Below are positions 12,122 to 26,174 of a stretch of DNA of 64,000 nucleotides, in pieces. The stretch comes from Luidia sarsii (taxonomy: Eukaryota > Echinodermata > Asteroidea > Paxillosida > Luidiidae), in contig OX465112.1 in NCBI GenBank assembly GCA_949987565.1, positions 19,131,361-19,195,360 of the forward strand, read 5' to 3'. Under the pieces are notes generated by a model. The model ran no database searches and had not been told where the DNA came from. It worked only from the letters and a program-made list of their open reading frames with translations. Position 1 is the first letter of the stretch; every line of letters begins with the position of its first letter. A program made the position numbers and the translations under genes.

Positions 12122-12160
<39 letters not shown>

Positions 12161-12457
12161 GTGTTGGTGAATGAAGCTCACCAGGGGAATCTGGTCCGCG
12201 TGACGCACGGACGAACGCGAGAGCAGCGCGCCCAGCCGATCCCCGACCGGGCCCGATGCAGTCCGCGCCTCGGCCGGCGGGCCCGTCCGCTCGCGCTTGG
12301 CTTCGGCCTCGCGGCCGTCGTCCGGGCCTGCGCCGGCATTTGCGGCGTCCTTGGGCCGCTCTGCCGCCGCGCTCCGTCCGCCGAGAATGTCCAGGATGGT
12401 GAAGGGTGTCAGCGTGGCGGACGGGGAACCGTTCCGGGCCACCGGAGTACCGACCAT
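11923..12457 (-). CDS. NK3 (bagpipe/Nkx3-2): NK3/bagpipe homeobox gene, exon 1 (N-terminus with TN domain)
   Basis: First coding exon, residues 1-178 plus the first base of codon 179. The TN (tinman, Eh1-like) repressor motif LTPFTILDILGGR is at residues 16-28, the usual place near the N-terminus; in this family it recruits Groucho co-repressors. Next come a charged Ala/Arg/Glu stretch, 11 glutamines encoded by pure CAG (12125-12157), and a His-rich run. The start at 12457 is the first ATG after an in-frame TAA, and its context AAGATGG has A at -3 and G at +4. The frame is open for at least 40 further codons upstream of it, but without an ATG. The donor reads GAAG|GTAAGC, with the exon ending at 11923 in phase 1, which fits the exon 2 acceptor and gives Asp179. 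An additional 5' non-coding exon cannot be excluded. Confidence 0.88.
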
Positions 12458-12736
12458 CTTTTTTGGGGCTGGTCGAGCTATAGGAGGGGGTGACTTGGTG
12501 TTGGGCCGCTTTAGAGTGGCCTGGCTCTCTCCTCTTCCCGTGACGGGCGACTCTTGTATGCGCTGTAACGGCCGCACGCCGACTCGTCCGGGTTACCGAT
12601 CTGCGAACGAGGATGGCAGTGATGCGTGATTTGCCCACGGGGCTATACCGACGGTTTCCCCTTGCTGGCTGGCTTGCTGGCTCGCTCGCCTTGACTGCGA
12701 TGACTCAAGTCGGAGAGTTTGGTGGAGGTTTCAGCG

Positions 12737-12744
12737 ATTATATA
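12737..12744 (-). promoter_or_regulatory. Possible TATA box of NK3
   Basis: The minus strand reads GGTATATAATCGC, a close match to TATAWAW. It lies 280 bases upstream of the NK3 start codon and would place transcription start near 12710, giving a 5' leader of about 250 bases. No initiator was checked experimentally, and such matches arise by chance, so this is only a candidate. Confidence 0.35.
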
Positions 12745-13700
12745 CCGGTACCTCTTGTGCGTCTCTGGCCTCTACCTTCCTGTGCGGGTGCGTGTGTGTG
12801 TGTGTATGTGTGTAGTGTGTGTGATCCCGGTTTCCGCTCTGCTCGTCCGATCACCATGTCTCGCTGGCAGAATCACTCGGGGCTAATCAGCGGGCAAATT
12901 GACGGGGTTTGAGTGAGAGTGACAACCCAGCGAGTGTTTGGTTAGCGATCTCGGCGAGAGGTGGAGAGGGGGGGGGGGGGAGGGGGTTAGGTGCAGGTAT
13001 GGGGTTGGGGTTGAAAGGGAAAACTTGGGAGGAGGTGGAGAGGGGGTTGGTAAGATTGGTTGAACTAAAATAGGAAAACCACACAGAGGTCACTCATTGG
13101 ATGAGAGCCGTTTAAGCTAGCACACATCCAACAATGACCCCCCCTTTCTCTTGATTCGGAACGGATGAGAAATCCTTGCCACCATCCCGACCCCCCCCCC
13201 CCCACATCGCGTCCAGCGTGCGGCGTTGCTTGTTGACGGACGTAATAGTCTTCACCGAGTTGATTGGCGGAGGAGGGAGAGAGGGAGGGAGAGAGGGAGG
13301 GAGGGAGGAGGAGGAGTGGATGGGGTTGGGTGGATGGGGGCTGGGGCTGGGCCCCGTTCGGTGGTAAGAAGTCGATCGAGCACAAACCCCTTGGGTGTTC
13401 CTGTACTGACGGATTATCTACCACCTTATCCAATTGATGCCTAAGTGGTGGCAATTCACTCTAATTGATAGGCCGGGGTGCGGGCTCGAGCCCCCCCCCC
13501 CCGTCTGGTGACCGGACTCGTCGGGTCGACAGGGAGCTGACGAGGGTAGGGGGAACTTGCAGCCTGTCTATCAAACCCCTCGGCTGTCAAGCCGGGCGAT
13601 CTGTCATTTTGGGGAACGTGCAGTTGATGATTCCGGTGACCGCCCCAAGGAAAAGGAGGCGAACGTTTGAGGGCGCTCGACATCCCTCGGGTTGCTGTAC
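12745..13700. other. Upstream flank of NK3 without recognisable gene
   Basis: Contains a GT run (12795-12820), poly-G (12968-12980), poly-C (13189-13203 and 13490-13502) and a short GA tract (13275-13320). Nothing coding was recognised. Confidence 0.5.
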
Positions 13701-13701
13701 A

Positions 13702-14186
13702 GGGTGCAGAACACTAAATAGAGCTCCCATTGAACACTGTACAAAAACATTCACTTTCAAAGTCAATTATCCCATGCCCAAAAGTCTCTCAGTTCTTGTA
13801 GCTATACTTAAAATTGTAGTTTGGACCTCTATCTCTCAGATTCTTTTCAATTTTAGTGCCCTTAGCCGATTAGATTTTTTGCTAATTACCCCCAGAAAAA
13901 AACACCCCCAAAATGTCTAGTCGTCCAAGCCGAATTTCTGCAAGGATTTTGAGATGGACCCCTCTACTTCCGCAGCCAAATAGGGCCACATTTAAAGCCA
14001 GATATGGTCCAAATTTCATACCAAATTGAAGAGTGAACCCCCAGGTTGTCTTAAGCTTCACTTGTTCTACAATGTATCAGTTAATTAGCCTCCAAAGACC
14101 CCTTATTAAAAAAAAAGTTGTGGGTACACACTTTATGATAATCAGCTCGGCGGAGCCATCTTGGATGGATTTTGTGTGCTGCACCC
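13702..14186 (+). mobile_element. MITE family M1, copy 1
   Basis: 485 bases with terminal inverted repeats GGGTGCAGAACACTAAAT and (right end) TTTTGTGTGCTGCACCC. Flanked by TACA on both sides (13698-13701, 14187-14190), a possible 4-bp target duplication. Non-coding; the short open frames found in every copy are by-products of the repeat. A second right end in inverse orientation follows at 14196-14270. Confidence 0.85.
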
Positions 14187-14238
14187 TACACTTATTCCAT
14201 CCAAGATGGCTCCGCCGAGCTGATTATCATAAAGTGTG
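14127..14238. repeat. 43-bp perfect palindrome formed by two M1 right ends
   Basis: Arms 14127-14169 and 14196-14238 are exact complements, including CGGCGGAGCCATCTTGG. A partial M1 copy is inverted against copy 1. 14270-15240 has no recognisable gene. Confidence 0.85.
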
Positions 14239-15289
14239 GACCCAACAACTTTTGTTTTTCAAATCAACTGAAAGGCCCTTGGTACAATTGTGTGCGTAGA
14301 GATCTGCGTACTATTGGTCATTCAAGTCAGTATAAGCAGCTTGGCAACGTGTATGGTGTATATTTCTCTTGCCTTTCTCCAGGTTTGAATAACAAGTTCA
14401 ATTATCAAGTTCTTCGTTTGTTGGTCAATTTGGAAGACTTTCAACACTGAACACGATCAGAATTTTATTGAAAAAATAAATACCATCCCATCAGCTCCTT
14501 GATCAGAAAGGAAGAGATTGATACCGAGATCGTGAATCAATGCCTGTGCATTAGACAAGTGCACCCTATATCAAGTCGCCCTGGTATGAGCCGCGTCTCA
14601 ACTTGTTTAGACTGAACTCACTCTGGCCCATTGTTGGCGACCCTGTTTGTGTCCATGCTCCTCCCCCCAAGTTGTAGTCACTCTCCTCCTCCCCCACACT
14701 CTCTCCCCCTTCTCCCTCATCTCCTGCCCTACCCCTACCAGGCCGGCCTCAAACCACACCATTAACTTGTCAGGGAGGGAGGGGGGGGGGGCTAAGCATC
14801 TTGACTGAGAGGTTTGCTTTCTGAGTTTGGACAAATAAAGTCCAAACCACGGGATTTTTTGTTGTTTTTCTTGCTGTCTTGGCCGGACACTGATCTGGTG
14901 ATGATTTACGACCCTTGTCAGGGCAGGTGCAAAAAAACACCCTCACACATCCCACTTCGGCCAAAACCAACAATAAATCCTTCTCCGACCATTTATTAAT
15001 TACACATGCAAAGGGAGTTCCTCATTTCGATATGAAGGCCCCCCTCTCTTTCTCTCTCCCCCCCCCCAAAAAAAAGGTGAGAACTCTTTTCACGTGGTTG
15101 CTGGCATGTTTCCCTCCTGTAAGGGACACTGAGTGAAAACGGCAGAGTTCGTTTTCGCTTGTTTACGTCGGGACTGGAATGTTGGCGTAAACCGAAGGAG
15201 GGGGGACCTTTATCGGTCATCCAATCCTTGTTTGTGAGGCTGTCTTTATTTATAAGGTTGAGGGGATGAGGACATGGAGAAGGGAGGGG

Positions 15290-15589
15290 GGGGGGGGTTC
15301 TGGCTTGAAGGAGAGCAGAGGACTGCCGTGGAGAGAGGGTGAGAGAGAGTGTGAGAGAGCATGGAGAGAGTGAGAGGAAGAGGGAGAGAGGGTGAGAGAA
15401 ATGGTGAGAGGAAGGGAGAGAGCGAGCGGAGAGAGAGGGAGAGAGGGAGAGGTTGAGAGAGAAAGGGGGAAAGAGAGGGAGAGAGAGGGTGGGAGAGAGA
15501 GAGAGGAGAGAGAACGAGGGAGGGAGAGAGAGGTGGAGAGAGAGTGCAGAGAGAGGGAGGGAGAGAGGGAGGGAGAGAGGGAGAGTTAG
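15290..15589. repeat. GA microsatellite running into an assembly gap
   Basis: Poly-G followed by GAGAGG/GAGAGT purine tract up to the N run. Confidence 0.92.
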
Positions 15590-15789
15590 NNNNNNNNNNN
15601 NNNNNNNNNNNNNNNNNNNNNNNNNNNNNNNNNNNNNNNNNNNNNNNNNNNNNNNNNNNNNNNNNNNNNNNNNNNNNNNNNNNNNNNNNNNNNNNNNNNN
15701 NNNNNNNNNNNNNNNNNNNNNNNNNNNNNNNNNNNNNNNNNNNNNNNNNNNNNNNNNNNNNNNNNNNNNNNNNNNNNNNNNNNNNNNNN
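15590..15789. other. Assembly gap of exactly 200 N
   Basis: The round number indicates a placeholder of unknown true size. The sequence after the gap (ATTATACACAACAAATGAGCCACT, near 15810) recurs near 16050, so the gap lies in a local duplication. 15790-16385 has no gene. Confidence 0.98.
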
Positions 15790-16385
15790 ATCTGTGGCTG
15801 CAGTATAATATTATACACAACAAATGAGCCACTTAAATTTGGAGAGTTGAATATTAAACACTCTGATCAGTATGGATTTTGTAACGTTGACATTATCACA
15901 AGGAAAATCAAAGTGTTTAAAAATTTATAATTTAATATTTATTTTGTAAATTAAATTAATTTTGTAAGGTAAATTAAAGCAGTGGACTCCAAACCCCAGA
16001 ACAGTTTGAATCAATGTATTTGCTATACCTGAGTCTCGTGATCCCATAAAATATTATACACAACAAATGAGCCACTGCGAAGGACAGAATGAAAATAATA
16101 CTCCCACCAAATCTTGGCCACTCTACACCGAAGAGCAAATTGTCTATGGCTGGACTAAGACTGGGCTTCACCGATTGCCCGTCGCCGATATCGTTGATGA
16201 CACAAACCCCGTCCCCCAACCCGAAATGGCCCGACCCCGCCCCCTCCATTTTCGCCCCGCGTCCAGCCTGCCGAGGAAAATGACTGGCAGTTTGTTTTCG
16301 GGCTGTCTCCATATAATAATAAACGTCTGATCCGCCTTCATCAGATAATATGGCCAACGATAACACGGGACGCGTTGGGAATTCA

Positions 16386-16900
16386 GTTACCTCGTCCCTC
16401 TCCTCTCTCTCTATCCCCGCTCGCCCTCTCTCTTCTTTCTCATCCCCTCTATATCTCTCCCCCTCTCCCTCCTCTCTCACACTCTCTCCCCTCTCACGCT
16501 CTCTCTCTCCCCTCTCTCTCCCTCTCTCCCCCTCTCTCTTTCTGTCTCTCCCTCTCACTCTCTCTCCTATCTATCTGTATCTCTCCTCTCCCCCTCTCTC
16601 CCATTTCACTATCTCTATATCTCTCCCCTCTCTCTCCTCTCTCACTATCTCTCTATATCTCTGGAACTTCCTTCCTCCTCTCTCCCCTCTCCCCCTCACC
16701 CCCTCTCCCTCCTCTCTTCCTCCCATCTCCCTCCTCTTTCCCCCCTATCTCCCTCCTCTCTCCCTTCTCCCTCCCTCCTCCCTCCCTCCCCATCCCCCTT
16801 CCCTCTCCCCCTCCCCTCTCTCACTCCCTTCTCTCCCTCCTCTCTCTCCTCTCTCTCTCACTCCATTCTCTCCCTCCTCTCTTTCTCCCCTCTCTAGCTC
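16386..16900. repeat. CT-rich microsatellite
   Basis: About 515 bases of CTCTCTCC/CCTC pyrimidine tract. 16901-17340 has no recognisable gene. Confidence 0.93.
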
Positions 16901-17358
16901 TGTAAGCGTTGAAGATGTTTGTGTCAGAACCCGACGAAAAAAAACTGCATTTTAATATTGCTTACATATTGTGAAACTCGTACGTTTTTGGAGTAGTTCT
17001 GAGTACGGTAGTTGTGGACCTAAAGTCTGTTTATACCAACCACAAATTTATTAGTGTCTTGCTCTCCCACTTAGACTTATTGCTCACCACTCTCTGCAAT
17101 TATGACTAACACTTGGTAAATGTTGGGCTTTGAAGCAATTGGTTTCGACCGCAACTGGCTTTGGGCTTCGTGTGAGATGTTGCGGTGTAGAGACAGTGGG
17201 AAGGTGCCGTGTGTGATTGAGATTATTGCACGCAATGTTGCACTGCGTCATTATCAGCATTATGATCACCATTACTGCCTTAGCCTTATCATTATACACA
17301 TTATCATTACGATTACCCTCATCATCTTCACCATCACCATCACACATCTATTTCTCTA

Positions 17359-19331
<1,973 letters not shown>

Positions 19332-20092
19332 TTAAAATCCTGTCACTGGCTCGCTTGCCACTCTCGAGAGAAAGGAAATCGTGTCTAGCGCCCTCTGTTG
19401 ATGCCATTCAGAGTTTAATTACTGTTAGAATGGTTGTCAACACCTGGACTACATTTGGTTCAGTTCGTCAAGTTGACAATCCTGAATGTCCCGATCTCTC
19501 ATAATAGTAATTCTATTGTCTATTTCCTTAATGTAAATGATGGCTTGAGGAAATGGCTGTCACGTGGTGATTGCAAGTTTGTCTTCCCTCTTGTCATTCG
19601 TCATTTTTTCCAAGAAGTAAAAAATATGCATTCGGGGCTGGCGGGCCACTTTTGATTAGTCCCCCTATAAATTTATTCAAATTTCAGCAGCGCCCCCAGG
19701 AGGCGAACGGCGGAGAGGCACGGACCCCCCCCCCAATGCAGTCGAGCTATTGGTGGACTCGAACGGTGACATCACCGATCTGGTTACCAAGGATCGTCAC
19801 CATGGCATCCCCGCCGCGTCAACCTTCAAGGTTGACGGTAGTGTGGGTTGGGAGTGAACGGAAACCCAGGCGTCACATTTCGATGTGAATAAATAAATTA
19901 TGCAGGGGGAAACTTGTTCACTCTGACAGGACTTGACCGGGAAGGGTCAGCGACTGTAAACAGGGCGGCTAGGGGGTCATCGCTAGGGGGGTGACGTGGT
20001 ACGAGACGGGGGTATTGTAGGCCGTACTCGTCCGGCCCGGCTGCCTTATCGACATCGTGTCGCCAACAGTGTTTGCTAACGACTCAAGCTCC

Positions 20093-20420
20093 CCCCTCTC
20101 TCTCCCTCCAGTCTCTCTCTGCCCCTCCCTCTGCCCCTCCCTCTGCCTCTGCCTCTGCCACTGCCTCTGTCTGTGCCTCTGCCTCTCTCCACATCTCTCT
20201 CCTCTGTCTCAACCCTTCTCTTCTCTCTCTACAAGTTGTCTGTCTCTCTCTACAAGTTGTACTCTTGTACATCTCACTCTCTCCCCCTTTGTTCCCTTTC
20301 TCTCCCTCTCCCCCTCGCTCTCTCTCTATCTCCTTCTCTCTCTCCCCCTCTCTCTGTCCCCTCTCCCTCTCTCTCCCCCTCTCTCTCCGCCCTCTCTGTC
20401 CTCCCCACCCCTCCCCTGAA
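20093..20420. repeat. CT-rich microsatellite
   Basis: Pyrimidine tract of about 330 bases with CTGCCTCTGC variants. 20421-20890 is a non-repetitive stretch with no gene. Confidence 0.9.
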
Positions 20421-20891
20421 TCCACTCGTCAGAATAGCAAAGCCGCAAAGTAAGCCTTGTTGACTTTTCAGCTCTCCGTCTTCCAAGTTTACCTTTTGAC
20501 GCGAGTGGTATACAGCAAGTCAAACGCGACGATACAGACACGATAGACAACACTCACTGTACATTGTACCGGATGGAGTGAATGCTGTCAATGATCAGAG
20601 GGAGTCTGTGTACACGTATAAGTCTGATTGACAACAGAACCGGTCACTTTTGTTTAAAGCGCTTTATAAATGCAACATGAATGCCTTGTTGTCGTGCTTC
20701 GTGCCTCCATGCCGTCAAAAGCAAGCCCGAGTCATGGCCGTGAACGTTTCATTCATTTACTGCGCGCAATAAATATTCACGACAAAATTAATGGCCGACA
20801 TTGAACAAGCGCGTCCCACTCGCTACGGTTTCGTTCCTTGACAGTTGCAACGACGAGTGGACAATGGATGGCGTCGTATATTATGCGCTAC

Positions 20892-21373
20892 GGGTGCAGA
20901 ACACTAAATAGAGCTCCCATTGAACACTGTACAAAAACACTCACTTTCAAAGCCAATTATCCCATGCCCAAAAGTCTCTGTTCTTGTAGCTATACTGAAA
21001 ATTGTAGTTTGGACCTTCACCTCTCAGATTCTTTTCAATTTTAGTGCCCTTAGCCGATTAGATTTTTTGCTAATTACCCCCAGAAAAAAACACCCCCAAA
21101 ATGTCTAGTCGTCCAAGCCGAATTTCTGCAAGGATTTTGAGATGGACCCCTCCATTTCCGCAGCCAAATAGGGCCACATTTAAAGCCAGATATGGTCCAA
21201 ATTTCATACCAAATTGAAGAGTGAACCCCCAGGTTGTCTTAAGCTTCACTTGTTCTACAATGTATCAGTTAATTAGCCTCCAAAGACCCCTTATTAAAAA
21301 AAAGTTGTGGGTACACACTTTATGATAATCAGCTCGGCGGAGCCATCTTGGATGGATTTTGTGTGCTGCACCC
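20892..21373 (+). mobile_element. MITE family M1, copy 2
   Basis: 482 bases, ends GGGTGCAGAACAC and TGTGCTGCACCC, nearly identical to copy 1. Flanked by CTAC on both sides (20888-20891, 21374-21377). Confidence 0.9.
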
Positions 21374-21454
21374 CTACCAGCGGATTGGGAAGTGCGCTCA
21401 GTTGCACGACGTGGTGATTTCTTTGCCTGGAGAATGTTGGATGACCTGACGTTT

Positions 21455-22065
21455 CGATGTTAGTGTCTAGACCTTTGAGAAAGGTCCTGCTAGGATCGAA
21501 GCTTGATGACCTATAGACTTTTGAGAAAGGTCCTGCTAGAATCGAAGCTTTTAATTAAGGACCTCTAGACCTTTGAGAAAGGTCCTGCTAGGATCAAAAC
21601 TTCAGGTCCCAAGACCTTTCAGAAAGGTCATGCAAGGATCGTAGCTTCAGGTCCTCTAGACCTTTGAGAAAGGTCCTGCTAGAATCGAAGCTTTTAATTA
21701 AGGACCTCTAGACCTTTGAGAAAGGTCCTGCTAGGATCAAAACTTCAGGTCCCAAGACCTTTCAGATCAGAAAGGTCATGCAAGTATCGTAGCTTCAGGT
21801 CCTCTAGACCTTTGAGAAAGGTCCTGCTAGAATCGAAGCTTTTAATTAAGGACCTCTAGACCTTTGAGAAAGTTCCTGCTAGGATCAAAACTTCAGGTCC
21901 CAAGACCTTTCAGAAAGGTCATGCAAGGATCGTAGCTTCAGGTCCTGCTAGAATCGAAGCTTTTAATTAATGTCCTCTAGACGTTTGAGAAAGGTCCTGT
22001 TAGAATCGAAGCTTATGCCAAAGGTCCTTCTAGGATCAAAACGTCAGGCCCTTGTGTCCTTCGAG
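21455..22065. repeat. Satellite built from the family A hairpin core
   Basis: Tandem units containing GACCTTTGAGAAAGGTCCTG and ATCGAAGCTTTTAATTAAGG; the landmark TTAATTA recurs at 21551, 21694, 21842 and 21963 (spacing 143, 148, 121). GAGAAAGGTCCTGCTAGGATC is the core of the dispersed family A hairpins, so the array is an expansion of that core. 22066-23950 has no gene apart from a family A fragment near 22595-22635 and a poly-G run at 22879-22890. Confidence 0.85.
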
Positions 22066-23951
22066 CAGTTTGCAGCATTTTACATGACCCTGGCATAATC
22101 TTTGTCGAAGCGACACGTATCATTTTGCCATCATAGCAGACGTTCATCCAGCTATGTTGCTGGCAAATATTATCAGTCGATAGTTAGGGATTTGTCTTTT
22201 CGAAAGGCCGAGATTAGATTGTGCATAGAGGATTGTGAGTGCATGCCCTTTATGGGGGAAGCGATGTCACAATGTCCAAGCACGATCCAAGGTGCCAATC
22301 AGTCGCACAAGCCGGCAGTTGACACGGGTCCGTGCGCTAATATATGGACAGCCGAAAGAGGCAACATTAAAGATATACCGGTACCAAGTTCTATGTACAC
22401 TTTACCTAATCACTTCGATTTTAGCATCATCAAATGTAAACCTCGGTAAATCATTGTTTCTTCTTTCATTTTCTTTTCTTTAATATTTGTGGGGAACAGT
22501 TTTCGACGAATGTTTGTTAGGCCTATTCGGCTTTTATTTGTGTTGTTTTGAGCATTAATTTTAAGATTAATATTGAGAAACACATAGATTTAGAGGGTCT
22601 GATGTTTCGATCCTAGTAGGACGTTTCTCTATGCACTGTTTGACTAAGGTTAGCTTTTATTTCTTTAGCCGACATTGCAATTCGCACTTTTTTTATTTTG
22701 TCGCTTGTGGCCGGCCATACACACTGACGCGTACGCGCACTTTCACGGTGGTATCATTATCGCAAATTTGTTTAAATGGTGACTAACAATGGAGACGCTC
22801 TTAATGGAGTGCCCAGACGATGGAGTCTGATGGAGATAAGACGGAGGGGAGACGTCATTCTGAGGTGTGGGTGGGGGGATGGGGGGGGGGGGGTTGTTCG
22901 CTCGACATCGATAAGAACACCAGGAATGTGAGAAAGCGTAAATAGACCCGCACCAATACGACGCCACCCAATTGCCCACCAATAATCGGGCGGTTATTAT
23001 TAGTTTTTGTTTTTTATTCTTTGGGCCGCTTTGTATTTGTAACCACTCGTGATAGTTCGTGGATCGGCAGACAAAAGCTTCAAAATCGAGTCCGAGTTTA
23101 AAGTCGCTTCTCTCGAGTCCGAGCCAGGCACCATCTGGGTCGAGCGTCGAATCCGGGTCACGAGTCAACGAAGATGGAGTCGTTTCGAGACTGGGGATTC
23201 GAGGCATCTTTGAATCTAAAAGCCGTGTACTAGAAAGCACAGTTCCTAAGTTTTGACGCGTAAGATTTTGTTTTTTTCTTCGCATTAGAAGTGAAAGTTT
23301 TGTCTGATTTTGAGCATGGAGACAAGATTGTCTTTGACTTGGTACCTTGCCGTCCAAGCAATCCTCGCCGCGCTGTTTTGACACGCCGCGAATTCAATGC
23401 GTCTTCTGCGTCGGTATGATCATGCAGGTAGAGGGAGGGTATGATATAGTGATAGTGGTTTGTTACGCCAAGCGTGCAGTTAATTAACGTGCCTTGCTCA
23501 TCCGCCTACCAATGTTGTCGTGTAAACATGTACGAGGTACTAAATCTTAAGCACTGTCCTGGTTTGGACAGATGCGTGGTGCTCCGTCGTATATCACGCA
23601 GGGTTGCTAGCGGATGGTTTCTGTATTGAACCCTACACATTGCGGGTATCTGTTACACGACCGGAACGCCGCGATCAAGGAATTGGTTGCGCTTGTCTTT
23701 TTTGTAGGTTAAATGAAAACTATTGGGAAATGGGTTCAGGGTATGGTTGGTTGTTTTGACTGTTTTGATATGACAATAAACAGCGGGAGAGAAACCCATT
23801 GGGGTTTCGGGTAGGTCAACAAAGCGTGCTTGATTAACTCCACAAGCCGTTCTATGTTTTTATGGTGAAATTTATTGCGTCAGACCAGCGGGTTTGATTA
23901 CTCGAAAGACGTGTTTGTGTAAATCTTTGACAACAAGCTCAGAAACAAAAC

Positions 23952-24665
23952 TCATGGGGGATGGGGATGGGGATGAGGATGGGGATGGGGATGGGGATGG
24001 GGATGGGGATGGGGATGGGGATGGGGATGGGGGATGGGGGTGGGGATGGGGATGGGGATGGGGGTGGGGATGGGGATGGGGATGGGGATGGAGATGGGGA
24101 TGGGGATGGAGATGGAGATGGGGATGGGGATGGGGATGGGGATGGGGGATGGGGATGGGGATGGGGATGGGGATGGGGATGGAGATGGGGATGGGGATGG
24201 GGGATGGGGATGGGGGTGGGGGGTGGGGGATGGGGGGTGGGGATGGGGGGTGGGGGATGGGGGATGGGGGATGGGGGTGGGGGATGGGGGTGGGGGTGGG
24301 GATGGGGGATGGGGATGGGGATGGGGATGGGGATGGGGGATGGGGGGTGGGGGATGGGGGGTGGGGGATGGGGGGTGGGGGATGGGGGGTGGGGGATGGG
24401 GGATGGGGATGGGGATGGGGATGGGGATGGGGATGGGGATGGGGATGGGGATGGGGATGGGGATGGGGATGGGGATGGGGGATAGATTGGGGATGGGGGA
24501 TGGGGATGGGGGATGGGGATGGGGATGGGGATGGGGGATGGGGGATGGGGATGGGGGATGGGGGATGGGGGATGGGGGATGGGGGATGGGGATGTGGATG
24601 GGGGATAGATTGGGGATGGGGGATGGGGGATGGGGGATGGGGGATGGGGGATGGGGGATGGGGGT
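23952..24665. repeat. GGGGAT / GGGGGAT array
   Basis: About 710 bases of GGGGAT mixed with GGGGGAT and GGGGTG, G-rich on the plus strand and able in principle to form G-quadruplexes. The long frames on both strands are low-complexity. 24666-26170 contains a short GA run (25015-25050) and a poly-G run (25350-25362) but no recognisable gene. Confidence 0.96.
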
Positions 24666-26174
24666 GTGGGGATGGTTTGGGATGGCGATGGGGCACGGGG
24701 GATGGCAATGGTTAGGCTTTGGTATAGGGATAGCGTTTGGGACGGATAGAGGCACGGGCACGGTGGATCACACGGTGGATCACTCCAAAAGCCAGTTACG
24801 GGATTGGGCAACATTTTGTCCTCGGTCATCATGAAAAAGCCCCTCACATCCCGCAAATAACCCTTGACCGCAGCCACGTCGAGCCCGCGCATGAACCACC
24901 TGTCAAAGAAAGAAAGAGAAATTCCTCCTAATATAAACACAGCACAGCCAACGTCAACGCCAAAGCACTATAGGCCTCGTACATCACCCTCCGTCAGTAC
25001 ATAGTATTGAAAAGAGAGAGAGAGAGAGAGAGACAGAGAGAGAGGAAGGGGGGGGGACATATACCCTCGAACTGACAACGCCACGACAAACACCAACGCA
25101 ATTCAACGCCTCCAACGCCAGAACCCGGCCGTCTGTTGCCGAGACCGTTTTAGGGTCAGTGGGAAGCTATTAATTTTGTTCCGGCGAGTCGCTGTGTTTA
25201 CGGGGCCCGTCGACATTTCCCTCAATTATAAGACACATCGTCCGGGGGTCCCGGTTCTAGACAAATAAACGGCGGGGGCCAGGCTGGGAGGGACGGGGTC
25301 CCGGCCCCGGCCCCGCGGCGCTAGGCCGGCGGGCGTGTGGTGAGGTGGTAGGGGGGGGGGGGTTGTCGGCCCGTAGTCGACCCTCGGTACAAGAGCGACC
25401 ATCAGCCTCGGAGAAAAAAAAAGAAATCTTTCCATTCATTCAGGACTGTCATTTTTTTCTTTTAAGAGTTATCTCATTTTTTGGTGCACGGATGTCACCG
25501 GCAGTGCGCACGCGCGCCACTGTCACGCGCGTGCGTAGAGCCTGGCGAGATGGACATCCGTTCTGTCTGCTGCCACCAACGTCCGAACAGACCCCCACCC
25601 CTACCGTTTCATAATTATACGGTTTCGTTCCACGTGTGAGAGCATTTCAGAATTGGGAGCGTTGAGGGAGAACGGACTCAATTACATGCCTCGTGATTTT
25701 AGTGGGTATTAGTTTTGAATGCCACAATCTCAAGTGTCGCTTGAAGAGAGAGGGGTGCATTGCATACGTAGGTTGCTGTAGATTGAAGAGTTCATATCCA
25801 AAACGCTACCAGTTTCTCATAGACCAACCAGATAATTATACATTTGCATTTCTTTCAATGAATACAAAACAACGTGTGTACGAGGGAGCTAACCTCTCCT
25901 CTGATTGGAGAATTTGTTCCCAATTGGAAGACATAAGTCCGAGTGAGGGCGATCATCTGAAAAGCGAGAGAGGGTATAGCCACGCCCAAGTGGGCGGGGC
26001 GACTGGCAAGCCACGCCCCGTGCCTATGGTATCATGGGAGGAGCTGTGTTCACCGACAGCGTGACTGTGGTACGGTCACGCCCACTGTTACCACTGACAG
26101 CACGGTATTGGGGGCAACGCCCATTCCGATACATTTGCCGAAAGGCCTGTGTTTGCTGACAGTGTAACCATTCT

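Noticed and set aside
21455..22065. CRISPR-like array
   Set aside because: Animal DNA; the repeats are a satellite of about 143-bp units without unique spacers.
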